Origin: Buchnera aphidicola (Ceratoglyphina bambusae)
Lineage (GTDB): Bacteria; Pseudomonadota; Gammaproteobacteria; Enterobacterales; Enterobacteriaceae
Reading direction: 5' to 3'
Assembly: GCF_039363085.1 (NCBI RefSeq)
Contig: NZ_CP134982.1
Location: 186,001 to 250,000 of the forward strand
DNA length: 64,000 bases
Shown here: positions 1 to 10,192 of the stretch, one piece after another
How the letters are laid out: every line of letters begins with the position of its first letter
Numbering within the stretch: position 1 is the first letter of the stretch
Made by a program: the position numbers and the translations under genes
Notes under the pieces: model-generated
The model's database searches: none
What the model was told of the DNA's origin: nothing
The model's input: only the letters and a program-made list of their open reading frames with translations

Positions 1-1569
1 TTATTTTATATATTTTTTTATGTCTTTTATTGAAATTATTTTGCTTATATTTAATATTCTATTTTTATATTCTACCATTTTTTTTTTAGCATTTTTTTCG
101 TTTATTATTATAGTATTCGTTATACCAATTAAATCACTATTATTAAACATTTCTCCTGGAGATATTTTTCTATCTTCTATTATAACTTCTATTTTATTTT
201 TTTTAAAATATTTATAAACATTTTTTGCTATAATTTTTACTTCATTACATTTATGTTTATTTATTGGAAGTATTATAACTTTAAATGGAGATATTATTGA
301 AGGCCATATTATTCCTTTTATATTATGGTTTTGTTCTACTATAGATGATAGTAATCTTGTTATACCTATTCCATAACATCCCATATTTATTAGTTTTCTT
401 TTTTTATTTTTATCATGTACAAAAAAATTAAGTTTTTTAGAATATTTTTTTCCTATTTGAAATATATGAGCTATTTCTATACTTTTTTTTATTATAAATT
501 TATTAGTAAAAAATATATTTTTTTTGTGTTTAATAATATTTATTTTCTTTGTTTTATTTATTTTTTTATATATATAAAAGTTTTTTAAATTAATTATAGA
601 TTTATCAATTAAAATAGAATTTTTTATATATATTAAATTATTTATTTTTTTAATTTTATTAATAAATTTTTTATTTTTTTCATTTTCCTCTAAATATAAT
701 GTTTCATCATTATAATATTTTTTTATTTTTTTCATGTCTAAAGTTTGAGATATTTTTATAATGATTATTATTTTTTTTTTTTTTTTTCTGTTTGATTTTA
801 TAAAAAAAATTTTTACAAAATTGTGTTTATTTGATGTTTTGCTTTCGTTTTCTTTTTTTATTATATTTTTTATTTTTATTTTTTTAGAAATATTATCTTT
901 TTCATGTATTAAAATATAATTTTCACCATGTTGAGATATAGCATGAAATTCATGAGATGTTTTACCACCCATTTTTTTTGATTTACTTAAAGTTATTTTA
1001 TATTTTATTTTAAACAATTTAAATATTTTTTTATATGATGAATACATTTTCATATAAGTTTTTTGCATAGATGATCTATTTATATGAAATGAATATGCAT
1101 CCTTCATAATAAATTCTTTACATCTTATTATCCCATCTTTAGATCTTATTTCATCTCTATATTTATTTTGTATTTGATAAAATGTAATTGGAAAACTTTT
1201 ATATGATTTAATTTCTTTAGAAAATATATATGTAATTAATTCTTCATGAGTGGGTGATAATATAAATTTTTTTTTTTTTCTATCTATTATTTTAAACAGT
1301 TCTTTTCCAAAAATTTTTATTCTTCCACTTTTTTTCCATAAAAACTCTTTTTGTAGCAAAGGCATATATATTTCTATAGCATAATTTTTTTCTATTTCAT
1401 GTCTTATTATTTTTTTTATTTTATTTATTATTCTTATTCCTAAAGGTAAAAAGCTATATATTCCAGATGAAATTTTTCTTACTAATCCAGACCTTATAAT
1501 TAATTCATTATTTATTAATTTAGATTTATATTTTTTCATAGTAAACAGTAAATATTTGCTTGTTTTCAT
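1..1569 (-). CDS. proS: Prolyl-tRNA synthetase (class II), editing insertion degenerate
   Basis: Charges tRNA-Pro with proline in the cytoplasm. The N-terminus (MKTSKYLLFT) aligns with E. coli ProRS from its first residue, and AAGGAAA precedes the ATG, so this start is secure. The class II motif 2 region is clear at about residues 132-162 (YQIQNKYRDEIR, then KEFIMKDAYSFH), and motif 3 is MGCYGIGITR at 396-405. The C-terminal anticodon-binding domain is present (EVIIEDR...PGEMF). At 522 residues it is about 50 shorter than the E. coli enzyme. The loss falls in the INS editing domain (about 222-360), which is Lys/Ile/Asn-rich, hard to align, and contains a 17-base homopolymer. The catalytic core looks intact. 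Hydrolytic editing of Ala-tRNA-Pro is doubtful. The stop codon lies at the window edge, so the gene is complete. Confidence 0.97.
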   Translation of the reverse strand: MKTSKYLLFTMKKYKSKLINNELIIRSGLVRKISSGIYSFLPLGIRIINKIKKIIRHEIEKNYAIEIYMPLLQKEFLWKKSGRIKIFGKELFKIIDRKKKKFILSPTHEELITYIFSKEIKSYKSFPITFYQIQNKYRDEIRSKDGIIRCKEFIMKDAYSFHINRSSMQKTYMKMYSSYKKIFKLFKIKYKITLSKSKKMGGKTSHEFHAISQHGENYILIHEKDNISKKIKIKNIIKKENESKTSNKHNFVKIFFIKSNRKKKKKIIIIIKISQTLDMKKIKKYYNDETLYLEENEKNKKFINKIKKINNLIYIKNSILIDKSIINLKNFYIYKKINKTKKINIIKHKKNIFFTNKFIIKKSIEIAHIFQIGKKYSKKLNFFVHDKNKKRKLINMGCYGIGITRLLSSIVEQNHNIKGIIWPSIISPFKVIILPINKHKCNEVKIIAKNVYKYFKKNKIEVIIEDRKISPGEMFNNSDLIGITNTIIINEKNAKKKMVEYKNRILNISKIISIKDIKKYIK

Positions 1570-1722
1570 AAATTTCCTTGTAAATATGTTTTTAAAAAAA
1601 AATATTATTAAATTTATTTTATATATATAAATTTTTTATATATTTTAAAATTTTTTGATTATATAATGTTTTATATATTATATTTTTTTTTTTATATTTT
1701 AAACATATTTTGTGAGTTCATT

Positions 1723-2835
1723 ATGTCTGAAAAAGATTTTGATGAAGACAAAACTGAAGATCCATCTGAACACAAATTAAATAAAGCTAAAAAAGATGGG
1801 AAAAGAATAAATTCAAAAGAATTCAATTTTTTATTGTTTTTATGTATAAATTTTTATATTCTTTATTTATTTAAAGAAGATATTTTTATACATTTTGTAA
1901 GTTTTTTTTCTAATAATTTAAAATTTAATTTTTATTATTTTGAAAAAAATGTTTTTGACAACTTTTATTTAATAATAAAAGAAAAAATTTTTATATTTTT
2001 ATTGTTTTTATTATTTCCTATTATGATTAACATATTAATACCATTTTTATTTGGTAGAGTATCTTTTAATATAAAAAACATTAATTTTAATCTTAAAAAA
2101 ATAAACTTTTTAAAAAATATCAAAGAAATATTTTTTTCTAATATTTTTATAGAACTTTTTAAAATATTTTTTAAAATATTATGTATATTTTCTATTTTTA
2201 TTTTTTTTATTTATGAAGAAGTTTTTAAAATTTTAAATATTAATTATAATAATTTTAACAATAATATTTTTTATTTTTTTAAATTTTTTTTTCTATCTTG
2301 CATAGTAGGTATTATTTCTTTTGTTCCTATATCTATAGTAGATATTATTTTAGAATATAGAAAATATTATGAAAATCTTAAAATGTCAAAAAAAGAAGTT
2401 ATTGAAGAATTTAAAAATATTGAAGGTAATGCATATATAAAAAATATTATAAAAAATAAAAGAAATCAAAACATTAATATGTCAAAAGATTTAAATATAT
2501 ATAAGTCGGACGTAATTTTAATAGATAATAATAACTATTATTGTGTAGCATTAAGATATGATCCTAAAATTATGCATGCACCTAAAATATTATATAAAAA
2601 TTATAAAGACAAAATTTCTTATATAAAAAAAATTGCTAATGAAAATATGATACCAATTTTAAATGATTCAAATTTAACATTTTTTTTATATAAGCATGGT
2701 AAAAGAGGAAAATATATTCCAGAAGAGTTATATTTATTAATGGCTGAAATAATATATTGGTCTTGGAACATGAAGAAATGGAAATTACAAGGCGGTAAGA
2801 GACCTGATAACCCAAAAAAATTTTTAATAAATTAA
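1723..2835 (+). CDS. flhB: Flagellar type III export switch protein FlhB, NPTH motif lost
   Basis: Inner-membrane component of the flagellar type III export gate. The open frame extends upstream, but MSEKDFDEDKTEDPSEHKL is the conserved FlhB start and GTGAG sits just before it, so I start at 1723 (370 residues). Four hydrophobic membrane segments follow the charged N-terminal tail, then the cytoplasmic domain. The NPTH self-cleavage motif is replaced: residues 267-276 read IDNNNYYCVA, so N269 is kept but P270, T271 and H272 became N, N and Y. The flanking VALRYDP...APKILYK is well conserved, so the alignment is reliable. It lies directly upstream of flhA with a 27-bp gap. Known: in Salmonella, cleavage between N269 and P270 is needed for the switch from rod/hook to filament export. 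Inferred: this FlhB cannot cleave and stays in early-substrate mode. Confidence 0.95.
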   Translation: MSEKDFDEDKTEDPSEHKLNKAKKDGKRINSKEFNFLLFLCINFYILYLFKEDIFIHFVSFFSNNLKFNFYYFEKNVFDNFYLIIKEKIFIFLLFLLFPIMINILIPFLFGRVSFNIKNINFNLKKINFLKNIKEIFFSNIFIELFKIFFKILCIFSIFIFFIYEEVFKILNINYNNFNNNIFYFFKFFFLSCIVGIISFVPISIVDIILEYRKYYENLKMSKKEVIEEFKNIEGNAYIKNIIKNKRNQNINMSKDLNIYKSDVILIDNNNYYCVALRYDPKIMHAPKILYKNYKDKISYIKKIANENMIPILNDSNLTFFLYKHGKRGKYIPEELYLLMAEIIYWSWNMKKWKLQGGKRPDNPKKFLIN

Positions 2836-2862
2836 TTAATAATAAATTCTTGAGATAATAAA

Positions 2863-4953
2863 ATGATATTTAATTTTTCTATATTTTTAAAAATATTAAA
2901 AGATTTTAAAAAAATAAAATGGAGTATATTTTATGCGCCTATTATACTTTTAATGTTATTAACAATGATGATATTGCCATTACCTCCTATTTTATTAGAC
3001 ATATTTTTTACATTTAATATAGTTTTATCTATTATGATTTTGCTTTCTTCTATGTTTACAAAAAATACTATAGATTTTATTTCTTTTCCAACAATATTAT
3101 TGTTTTCAACTTTATTGAGATTATCTTTAAACATTGCTTCTACTAGAATAATTTTAACTAAAGGACATACTGGTTTTTCTTCTGCTGGTAATGTTATAGA
3201 ATCATTTGGTCATTTTTTGTTAGGAAATAATTTTTTCGCGGGTATAATAATTTTTATTATATTAATAATTATAAATTTTATAGTAATAACTAAAGGGTCA
3301 GGCAGAATAGCTGAAGTTGGTGCTAGATTTGCTTTAGATGGAATGCCTGGAAAACAGATGGCAATAGACGCTGATTTAAATTCTGGATCTATTGAAGAAA
3401 AAGAGGCTATAAAAAGAAGAATTAAAGTGTATCAAGAAGCTGATTTTTATGGTTCTATGGATGGAGCTAGTAAATTTGTTAGAGGTGATGCAATAGCTGG
3501 AATATTAATTATGTTCATAAATATTGTTGGTGGAGTTTTAGTAGGTTGTATTCAACACAACATGAATTTTAATACTGCAATAAAAACTTATACTTTATTA
3601 ACTATAGGAGATGGTTTAGTAGCTCAAATTCCTGCTTTACTTATATCTACTTCAGCTGGTGTTATGGTTACTAGAATAAGCAATGAACAAAATGTTAGTG
3701 AACAAATAGTTAATCAATTATTTAATAATTTTAAAACAGTTTTATTTAGTAGTTTAGTTTTATTTATTGTCGGGTTAGTTCCTAATATGCCACATTTAGT
3801 TTTTTTATTAGCATCTTTTATGTTATATTGTTTTGGAAGTTTTTTATATGTAAAAAAGACACATACAGAAAAATTAAAAAATATAAAACATTATAATATT
3901 AAAAAATCATTTAGAGATGCTTCTTGGAAAGATGTTAAATTAGAAGATACTATTAAAATAGAATTAGGAGAAAATTTATATAAATCTTTAAATAGCATAC
4001 AAAAACAAGATTTGTTAGAAAAAATTAAAATGATAAGAAAAAATTTTGCCAAAAAAATAGGTTTTTTACCTTCTGTAGTATATATAAGGAATAATTTTGC
4101 ATTAGAAAAATTTGAATATAGAATTTTAATAAAAGGAGTAGAATATTATAAAGGTGAATTATTTTATAATTTATTTATGATAATAAATAATAATACAAAT
4201 GTAAAATTTGATTTTCCTTATATCAAAGAGTGTATTGAACCTATTTATGGAATAAAAGCTTTTTGGATAGAAAAAAAATTTGAAAAAAAAGCAAAAAGAT
4301 TAGATTGCACGATTGTAGATAGTAATTCTATATTAGTAGCTAATTTAAATAATATTTTAAACAAAAATTTAGATGAATTATTTGGATGTTATGAGACTCA
4401 AAAATTAATAGAACATATTAATATAAAAATGCCTAAATTAATAGAAGAAATTATTCCTAATATAATAAGTTTATCTACGTTTAATCAGATTTTAAAAAAT
4501 TTGTTAAATGAAAATGTTTATATAAGAGATATGAAAACTATTTTAGAATCTTTAATACAAAATTCTTATTTAACTAAAGATCCTAATGAATTAACTAGTA
4601 TAATTAGAATATCATTAAGTAAATTTATTTGTCAGGAAATTTTTAAAAATAACTATGAAGTTAATATAATTACTTTAGATAAAGATTTAGAAAATGCTAT
4701 AGAAATATCTTGTAAAAATAATAGAGGAATATTTGAACCAGAATTATCAAATAAATTATTTAAACAAACTAAATTAGCTATAAAAAATCAGATAGAAACA
4801 AATGGATTTTTAGTAATAGTTGTAGATCATTCACTAAGACATATTTTGTCAAAATTTTTACGACAAAATTTTTATAATTTATACGTGTTGTCTTTTTTAG
4901 AAATACCTAATAATTTTACTTTAAAATCTACTAGTATAATAGGAAAAATGTAA
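2863..4953 (+). CDS. flhA: Flagellar export gate protein FlhA
   Basis: Large membrane component of the flagellar type III secretion gate, the docking platform for export substrates. At 696 residues it matches the usual FlhA length. The N-terminal half holds about eight hydrophobic segments and the conserved cytoplasmic loop with GSGRIAEVGARFALDGMPGK and DADLNSG, the family signature between membrane helices. The C-terminal half is the soluble substrate-binding domain. It follows flhB closely, so the two are probably co-transcribed. No filament or chemotaxis gene is in the window. Buchnera is known to keep flagellar basal bodies without filaments, which fits retention of these two genes. The gene ends 29 bp from the convergent argS. 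Confidence 0.97.
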   Translation: MIFNFSIFLKILKDFKKIKWSIFYAPIILLMLLTMMILPLPPILLDIFFTFNIVLSIMILLSSMFTKNTIDFISFPTILLFSTLLRLSLNIASTRIILTKGHTGFSSAGNVIESFGHFLLGNNFFAGIIIFIILIIINFIVITKGSGRIAEVGARFALDGMPGKQMAIDADLNSGSIEEKEAIKRRIKVYQEADFYGSMDGASKFVRGDAIAGILIMFINIVGGVLVGCIQHNMNFNTAIKTYTLLTIGDGLVAQIPALLISTSAGVMVTRISNEQNVSEQIVNQLFNNFKTVLFSSLVLFIVGLVPNMPHLVFLLASFMLYCFGSFLYVKKTHTEKLKNIKHYNIKKSFRDASWKDVKLEDTIKIELGENLYKSLNSIQKQDLLEKIKMIRKNFAKKIGFLPSVVYIRNNFALEKFEYRILIKGVEYYKGELFYNLFMIINNNTNVKFDFPYIKECIEPIYGIKAFWIEKKFEKKAKRLDCTIVDSNSILVANLNNILNKNLDELFGCYETQKLIEHINIKMPKLIEEIIPNIISLSTFNQILKNLLNENVYIRDMKTILESLIQNSYLTKDPNELTSIIRISLSKFICQEIFKNNYEVNIITLDKDLENAIEISCKNNRGIFEPELSNKLFKQTKLAIKNQIETNGFLVIVVDHSLRHILSKFLRQNFYNLYVLSFLEIPNNFTLKSTSIIGKM

Positions 4954-4982
4954 TTATTTTTTTTTAAGATATAAATAAATAT

Positions 4983-6716
4983 TTATATTTTATTTAAAGT
5001 TTTAATTCCTAAAAGATTTAATCCTTTTTTTATTATTTTAGAAACTATTAATAATAATTTAATTCTGCTATGTTTTATAGTATTGTTTTTTTCATATATA
5101 ATATTATGTTTTTCATAAAATTTTGAAAAAATATATGATAAATTATATAAATAATTGCATAATATGTTAGGATATCCAGTTTCTGAAACATTTATTATTG
5201 TTTCTTCAAATTGTAATACTTTTATTGAAATATTTTTTTCTTCTTCGTTAGTTATTTTTATTTTATTTTTTATTTCTTTTATTTTTATTTTTGAATTTTT
5301 TAATATTGATATTATTCTAGAATATGAATATTGTATGTATATAGCTGTATTTCCATTTAATTTAAGTATATTATTCCAGTTAAATATATAATTTTTTTTT
5401 CTATTTTTAGAAAGTTCAAAATATTTTATTGCTCCTATTCCTATTATATTAGATATTTTTTTCATACATTTTTTTTTGATACCAATATGTTTGTTAACTA
5501 TTATTTTTTTAGATTTTTTTATAGATTCTTTTATTAATTTAGATAATTTTATTGTTTTGTTGTTTCTAGTCATAAATGGTTTATTATTTTTAGATAAAAT
5601 TGTTCCAAATTCATGATGTTTTATTATTGAATTTTTATTAATATATTTTGCTTTTTTTGCAATTTCTAAAATTTGTTTTAAATATCTTTTCTGTCTATAA
5701 TCAACATAATATATTATTTCATCTGCTTTTAAATTTCTTATTCTATGTTTTATACAAGCTATATCTATAGTTGAATATAAAAATGTTTTATCTTTATTTT
5801 GTATTATTACTCCCATTTTTTCTCCTAACTTGTTTCTAAATTTTTTTAAATAAATTATTACATTTCCATTTTTCTTTTTTGCTATTTTTTTTTTTTTAAG
5901 TTCTAATACTATTTCTTCTAACATGTTTTTATAAAAACTTTCTCCTTTTACATGTTTTCTTTTTAAACTAATATTTAAATTTTTATATATTTTTTCATTT
6001 TCTATTAATGTTAATTTTACTATTTTCTTCCATATTTTTATATATTTATAATCATTTTTATATAATTTTATTAAATATTTTTTAGATTCTTTTTTAAATT
6101 TTTTACTATTGTCAAATTTTTTTTTGGCTTTTTTGTAAATATTTTCTAATTGATTTAATTTAATATTTTTAATTTCTTTATATTCTATTTTTTTGTTTAA
6201 ATATGCTATTAACATTCCATATTGATGCCCCCAATCTCCTATATGATTTTCTCTTATTATGTCATTTCCTAAAAATTCCATAATTCTAGCCATAGAATCA
6301 CCTATGACAGTAGATCTTAAATGTCCTACATGCATTTCTTTTGCAATATTAGGTGAAGAGTAATCTATAACAATTCTTTTTTTTTTGCATTTTTTTATAC
6401 TAAGTCTTTTACAAGTAATTATATTTTCCATTTTTTTTTCTATATATTTTATATTCAAAAAAAAATTTATAAAACATGGATATGAAAAAGTAACATTTTT
6501 TATTATTTCTTTTTTTTTTATTTTTTTTATAATATCTTTACATAATTCTTCAGGTTTTTTTTTTATCTCTTTTGATATTTGCATAATTCCATTTACTTGA
6601 TAGTCTCCATATAGTTTATTAGAAGATTCTATTATAACTATATTATAACATTTTTTAATTCCATTCTTTCTTAATGATTTTTTAGTTATATTAGTAAGAG
6701 TTAATTTTATATTCAT
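4983..6716 (-). CDS. argS: Arginyl-tRNA synthetase (class I)
   Basis: Charges tRNA-Arg. The frame is open seven codons further upstream, but the ATG at 6716 (MNIKLTL) corresponds to the E. coli start and gives 577 residues, the E. coli length. The class I signature appears as HVGHLRST at residues 129-136. GDYQVNG (37-43) belongs to the N-terminal additional domain, and TRNNKTIKLSKL stands in place of KMSKS, as in other bacterial ArgRS. The C-terminal anticodon-binding helical domain contains AIYIQYSYSR. It is convergent with flhA and divergent from the 16S unit. The argS-rrs adjacency is a known Buchnera landmark. Confidence 0.97.
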   Translation of the reverse strand: MNIKLTLTNITKKSLRKNGIKKCYNIVIIESSNKLYGDYQVNGIMQISKEIKKKPEELCKDIIKKIKKKEIIKNVTFSYPCFINFFLNIKYIEKKMENIITCKRLSIKKCKKKRIVIDYSSPNIAKEMHVGHLRSTVIGDSMARIMEFLGNDIIRENHIGDWGHQYGMLIAYLNKKIEYKEIKNIKLNQLENIYKKAKKKFDNSKKFKKESKKYLIKLYKNDYKYIKIWKKIVKLTLIENEKIYKNLNISLKRKHVKGESFYKNMLEEIVLELKKKKIAKKKNGNVIIYLKKFRNKLGEKMGVIIQNKDKTFLYSTIDIACIKHRIRNLKADEIIYYVDYRQKRYLKQILEIAKKAKYINKNSIIKHHEFGTILSKNNKPFMTRNNKTIKLSKLIKESIKKSKKIIVNKHIGIKKKCMKKISNIIGIGAIKYFELSKNRKKNYIFNWNNILKLNGNTAIYIQYSYSRIISILKNSKIKIKEIKNKIKITNEEEKNISIKVLQFEETIINVSETGYPNILCNYLYNLSYIFSKFYEKHNIIYEKNNTIKHSRIKLLLIVSKIIKKGLNLLGIKTLNKI

Positions 6717-6883
6717 TTTATACTTTTTATGAAGCATTTTTTATTTTTTTTTAATTTTATTATTATAACAAAAATTTATTTTTTTTATAAATCAAAATAT
6801 TATTTATTTTAATATAAACAATTAATTTTTAAATTATATATTTTTTAATAATTAATTTATGTTAATAAAGTTAAATAAAATAG

Positions 6884-6910
6884 TTGACAACATAAAAAAA
6901 AAAATATAAT
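6884..6910 (+). promoter_or_regulatory. sigma-70 promoter of the 16S rRNA unit
   Basis: A perfect -35 hexamer TTGACA (6884-6889) and a perfect -10 hexamer TATAAT (6905-6910) are separated by a short 15-bp spacer. They lie about 115 bp before the mature 16S 5' end and directly upstream of the boxA and processing stem. In so AT-rich a background TATAAT alone means little, but the exact TTGACA and the position make this convincing. Confidence 0.82.
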
Positions 6911-6931
6911 CTTATTAAAGTTAATTAAAAA

Positions 6932-6945
6932 TGTTCTTTAAAAAA
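6932..6945 (+). promoter_or_regulatory. boxA antitermination element of the rrs leader
   Basis: TGTTCTTTAAAAAA matches the E. coli rrn boxA (TGCTCTTTAACAA) except for C-to-T and C-to-A changes. It sits at the same place, just before the sequence TTGTGTGGG of the pre-16S stem. In E. coli boxA recruits NusB/NusE and SuhB to protect rRNA transcription from Rho. The suhB gene is retained at 29.7 kb. Confidence 0.75.
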
Positions 6946-6974
6946 ATATTAGAAAATTTGTGTGGGTACGTCTT
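6945..6974 (+). other. 5' arm of the pre-16S RNase III processing stem
   Basis: This leader segment pairs with 8595-8628 behind the 16S gene. The core 6951-6966 (AGAAAATTTGTGTGGG) is perfectly complementary to 8604-8619, and pairing continues on both sides with a G-U pair. It corresponds to the E. coli pre-16S stem cut by RNase III. The rnc gene is present at 13.4 kb. Confidence 0.85.
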
Positions 6975-7023
6975 AAATTAAGAAAATATATTTATATTTT
7001 CGTTTATTTAAAGATATTTTTTA

Positions 7024-8575
<1,552 letters not shown>

Positions 8576-8594
8576 TAATAATATTCTTAATTAT

Positions 8595-8628
8595 AAGAAC
8601 GTGCCCACACAAATTTTCTAATAATATT
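8595..8628 (+). other. 3' arm of the pre-16S RNase III processing stem
   Basis: Partner of 6945-6974. The stem closes before tRNA-Ile, so 16S can be excised independently of the tRNAs, as in the E. coli operon. Confidence 0.85.
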
Positions 8629-8648
8629 TCATCCTGATTGTTATTAAC

Positions 8649-8726
8649 AGGCTTGTAGCTCAGATTGGTTAGAGCACACCCCTGATAAGGGTGAGGTCGG
8701 TGGTTCAAATCCACTCAGGCCTACCA
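8649..8726 (+). tRNA. tRNA-Ile (anticodon GAT)
   Basis: Near-identical to E. coli tRNA-Ile: AGGCTTG acceptor, CCCCTGATAAGGG anticodon arm, GGTTCAAATCC T arm, AGGCCT, discriminator A, and an encoded CCA at 8724-8726. It is the only tRNA in the window with a genome-encoded CCA. Same transcript as rrs. Confidence 0.98.
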
Positions 8727-8738
8727 CCATTATTTTAT

Positions 8739-8811
8739 GGGGCTATAGCTCAGCTGGGAGAGCGCCTGCTTTGCACGCAGGGGGTCAGCGGTTCGATCCC
8801 GCTTAGCTCCA
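8739..8811 (+). tRNA. tRNA-Ala (anticodon TGC)
   Basis: GGGGCTATAGCTCAG start, CTTTGCACG anticodon loop, TAGCTCC acceptor 3' strand and discriminator A. The G3-U70 pair (bases 8741 and 8808), the alanine identity element, is preserved. CCA is not encoded, unlike in its neighbour tRNA-Ile only 12 bp upstream. Confidence 0.98.
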
Positions 8812-8839
8812 ATATATATTGTTATGAATTTATATATTA

Positions 8840-9301
8840 TTATGTAGAATTATATCCATTATCATTTTTAATAGGATTTTTAGCAGCATTTTTTGCTAAT
8901 TTATCACATATATTATTTTCATAATTTCCTTTATGTCCTTTTATCCAAATCCATTCTATTTTATGTTTTTTCGTTAAATTATATAATTTTTTCCATAAAT
9001 CTAAATTTTTTATTACATTTTTTTTTGTATTTTTCCATTTTTTCATTTTCCATTTTTTTATCCAATTTGATATTCCTAATATTACATATTTACTATCTGT
9101 TATTATAGTAACTAAACATTTTTTTTTTAAACACTTTAAACTTTCTATAGCAGCCATTAGTTCCATTCTATTATTTGTAGTTAAATAAAAACCTTTACTA
9201 ATTTTTTTTTCAAAATTTTTATATTTTAATAAAATTCCATATCCCCCTGGTCCAGGATTTTTTATACATGATCCATCTATATATATGTGTATTTTATTCA
9301 T
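8840..9301 (-). CDS. rnhA: Ribonuclease HI
   Basis: Degrades the RNA strand of RNA-DNA hybrids (R-loops, primers). It has 153 residues, close to the E. coli 155. The catalytic carboxylates are in place: D9 (IYIDGSC), E47 (RMELMAA), D69 (ITDSKYV) and D133 (NICDKLAKNA), with H123 in KGHKGNYEN. The conserved NPGPGGYG follows D9. It is divergent from dnaQ with a 44-bp gap, the same arrangement as in E. coli, and occupies the place where 23S would follow tRNA-Ala in an intact rrn operon. Confidence 0.97.
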   Translation of the reverse strand: MNKIHIYIDGSCIKNPGPGGYGILLKYKNFEKKISKGFYLTTNNRMELMAAIESLKCLKKKCLVTIITDSKYVILGISNWIKKWKMKKWKNTKKNVIKNLDLWKKLYNLTKKHKIEWIWIKGHKGNYENNICDKLAKNAAKNPIKNDNGYNST

Positions 9302-9345
9302 AACAATTCCTTTAATTTAAAATGTTAGTTTACAAAAATAAATAA

Positions 9346-10035
9346 ATGAAAAGAACTATTGTATTAGATACAGAAACTACAGGAATAAATTCTATAACAA
9401 AAATAGATAATAATAAACATAAGATAATAGAAATTGGAGCTGTAGAAATTTTTAATAGAAAACTTACTGGAAAAGAATTTCATTGTTATTTAAATCCAAA
9501 TAGAAAAATAGAAAAAAAAGCTTTTAAAGTACATGGTATTACTAATGAATTTTTGTTAAATAAACCCTCTTTTTGTGATGTTGCAGATAATTTAATAAAA
9601 TTTATAAAAAATTCTAATTTAGTTATTCATAATGCGTCTTTTGATATAAAATTTTTAGAATATGAATTATTTAATATAAACCACAAAATAGAAAAAATTA
9701 ATAAAATATGTAATATAATAGACACATTAAAATTAGCAAGAAATTTACATCCAGGAAGAAAAAATACTTTAAATGTTTTATGTAAAAGATATAAAATAAA
9801 AAATATTAATAGAAAATTTCATAGTGCTATATTAGATGCAAAAATATTATCTGAGTTATATATAAGAATGACTAGAAAGCAAAATGAAATAAATTTTTTT
9901 GATAATGAAGAAAAATATATCAAAAAAAGTCACAAAAAATATTTAAAAAATATAATAAAGTTTGCTGATAAGAAAGAAATATATTTACATAAAAAAATAT
10001 TATTAAAAATTAAAAAAAAAAATAAAAAAAATTGA
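9346..10035 (+). CDS. dnaQ: DNA polymerase III epsilon subunit (3'-5' proofreading exonuclease)
   Basis: Proofreading subunit of the replicative polymerase core. DEDDh active-site residues are all visible: D8 and E10 (LDTETTG), D100 (HNASFD), H159 and D164 (HSAILDA). It has 229 residues against about 243 in E. coli. The exonuclease domain ends near residue 175, and the C-terminal part that binds the alpha subunit is Lys-rich and diverged. Retained proofreading is notable in a genome with such strong mutational bias. Divergent from rnhA, followed by tRNA-Asp. Confidence 0.96.
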   Translation: MKRTIVLDTETTGINSITKIDNNKHKIIEIGAVEIFNRKLTGKEFHCYLNPNRKIEKKAFKVHGITNEFLLNKPSFCDVADNLIKFIKNSNLVIHNASFDIKFLEYELFNINHKIEKINKICNIIDTLKLARNLHPGRKNTLNVLCKRYKIKNINRKFHSAILDAKILSELYIRMTRKQNEINFFDNEEKYIKKSHKKYLKNIIKFADKKEIYLHKKILLKIKKKNKKN

Positions 10036-10071
10036 TTTTATTATATATATATAGTATTATTTTATTTAATA

Positions 10072-10145
10072 GGTGCGATAGTTCAGTTGGTTAGAATATC
10101 GGCTTGTCACGCCGGGGGTCACGGGTTCAAATCCCGTTCGCACCG
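10072..10145 (+). tRNA. tRNA-Asp (anticodon GTC)
   Basis: GGTGCGATAGTTCAG start, CTTGTCACG anticodon loop, GGTTCAAATCC T arm, TCGCACC acceptor strand and discriminator G (the aspartate identity base). CCA is not encoded. In E. coli a tRNA-Asp also follows dnaQ. Confidence 0.98.
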
Positions 10146-10147
10146 AT

Positions 10148-10192
10148 ATTTTATTTATAAAAAAAATTTTTTATATAAAAATAAAATTTTTT
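10148..10192 (+). terminator. Probable terminator behind tRNA-Asp
   Basis: ATTTTATTTATA (10148-10159) can pair with TATAAAAATAAAAT (10174-10187), and a run of six T follows. The stem is all A-T, so this is weaker than the other terminators in the window. Confidence 0.4.

Noticed and set aside
1666-1722. Nineteen-residue hydrophobic extension of FlhB
   Set aside because: It would look like a signal peptide, but the FlhB family begins at MSE..., a ribosome site precedes that ATG, and the extension is low-complexity Phe/Tyr/Ile as expected for translated AT spacer.
8691-8924. 77-codon plus-strand frame across tRNA-Ile, tRNA-Ala and the end of rnhA
   Set aside because: It runs through two tRNA genes and into the antisense of rnhA, so it is a chance frame.
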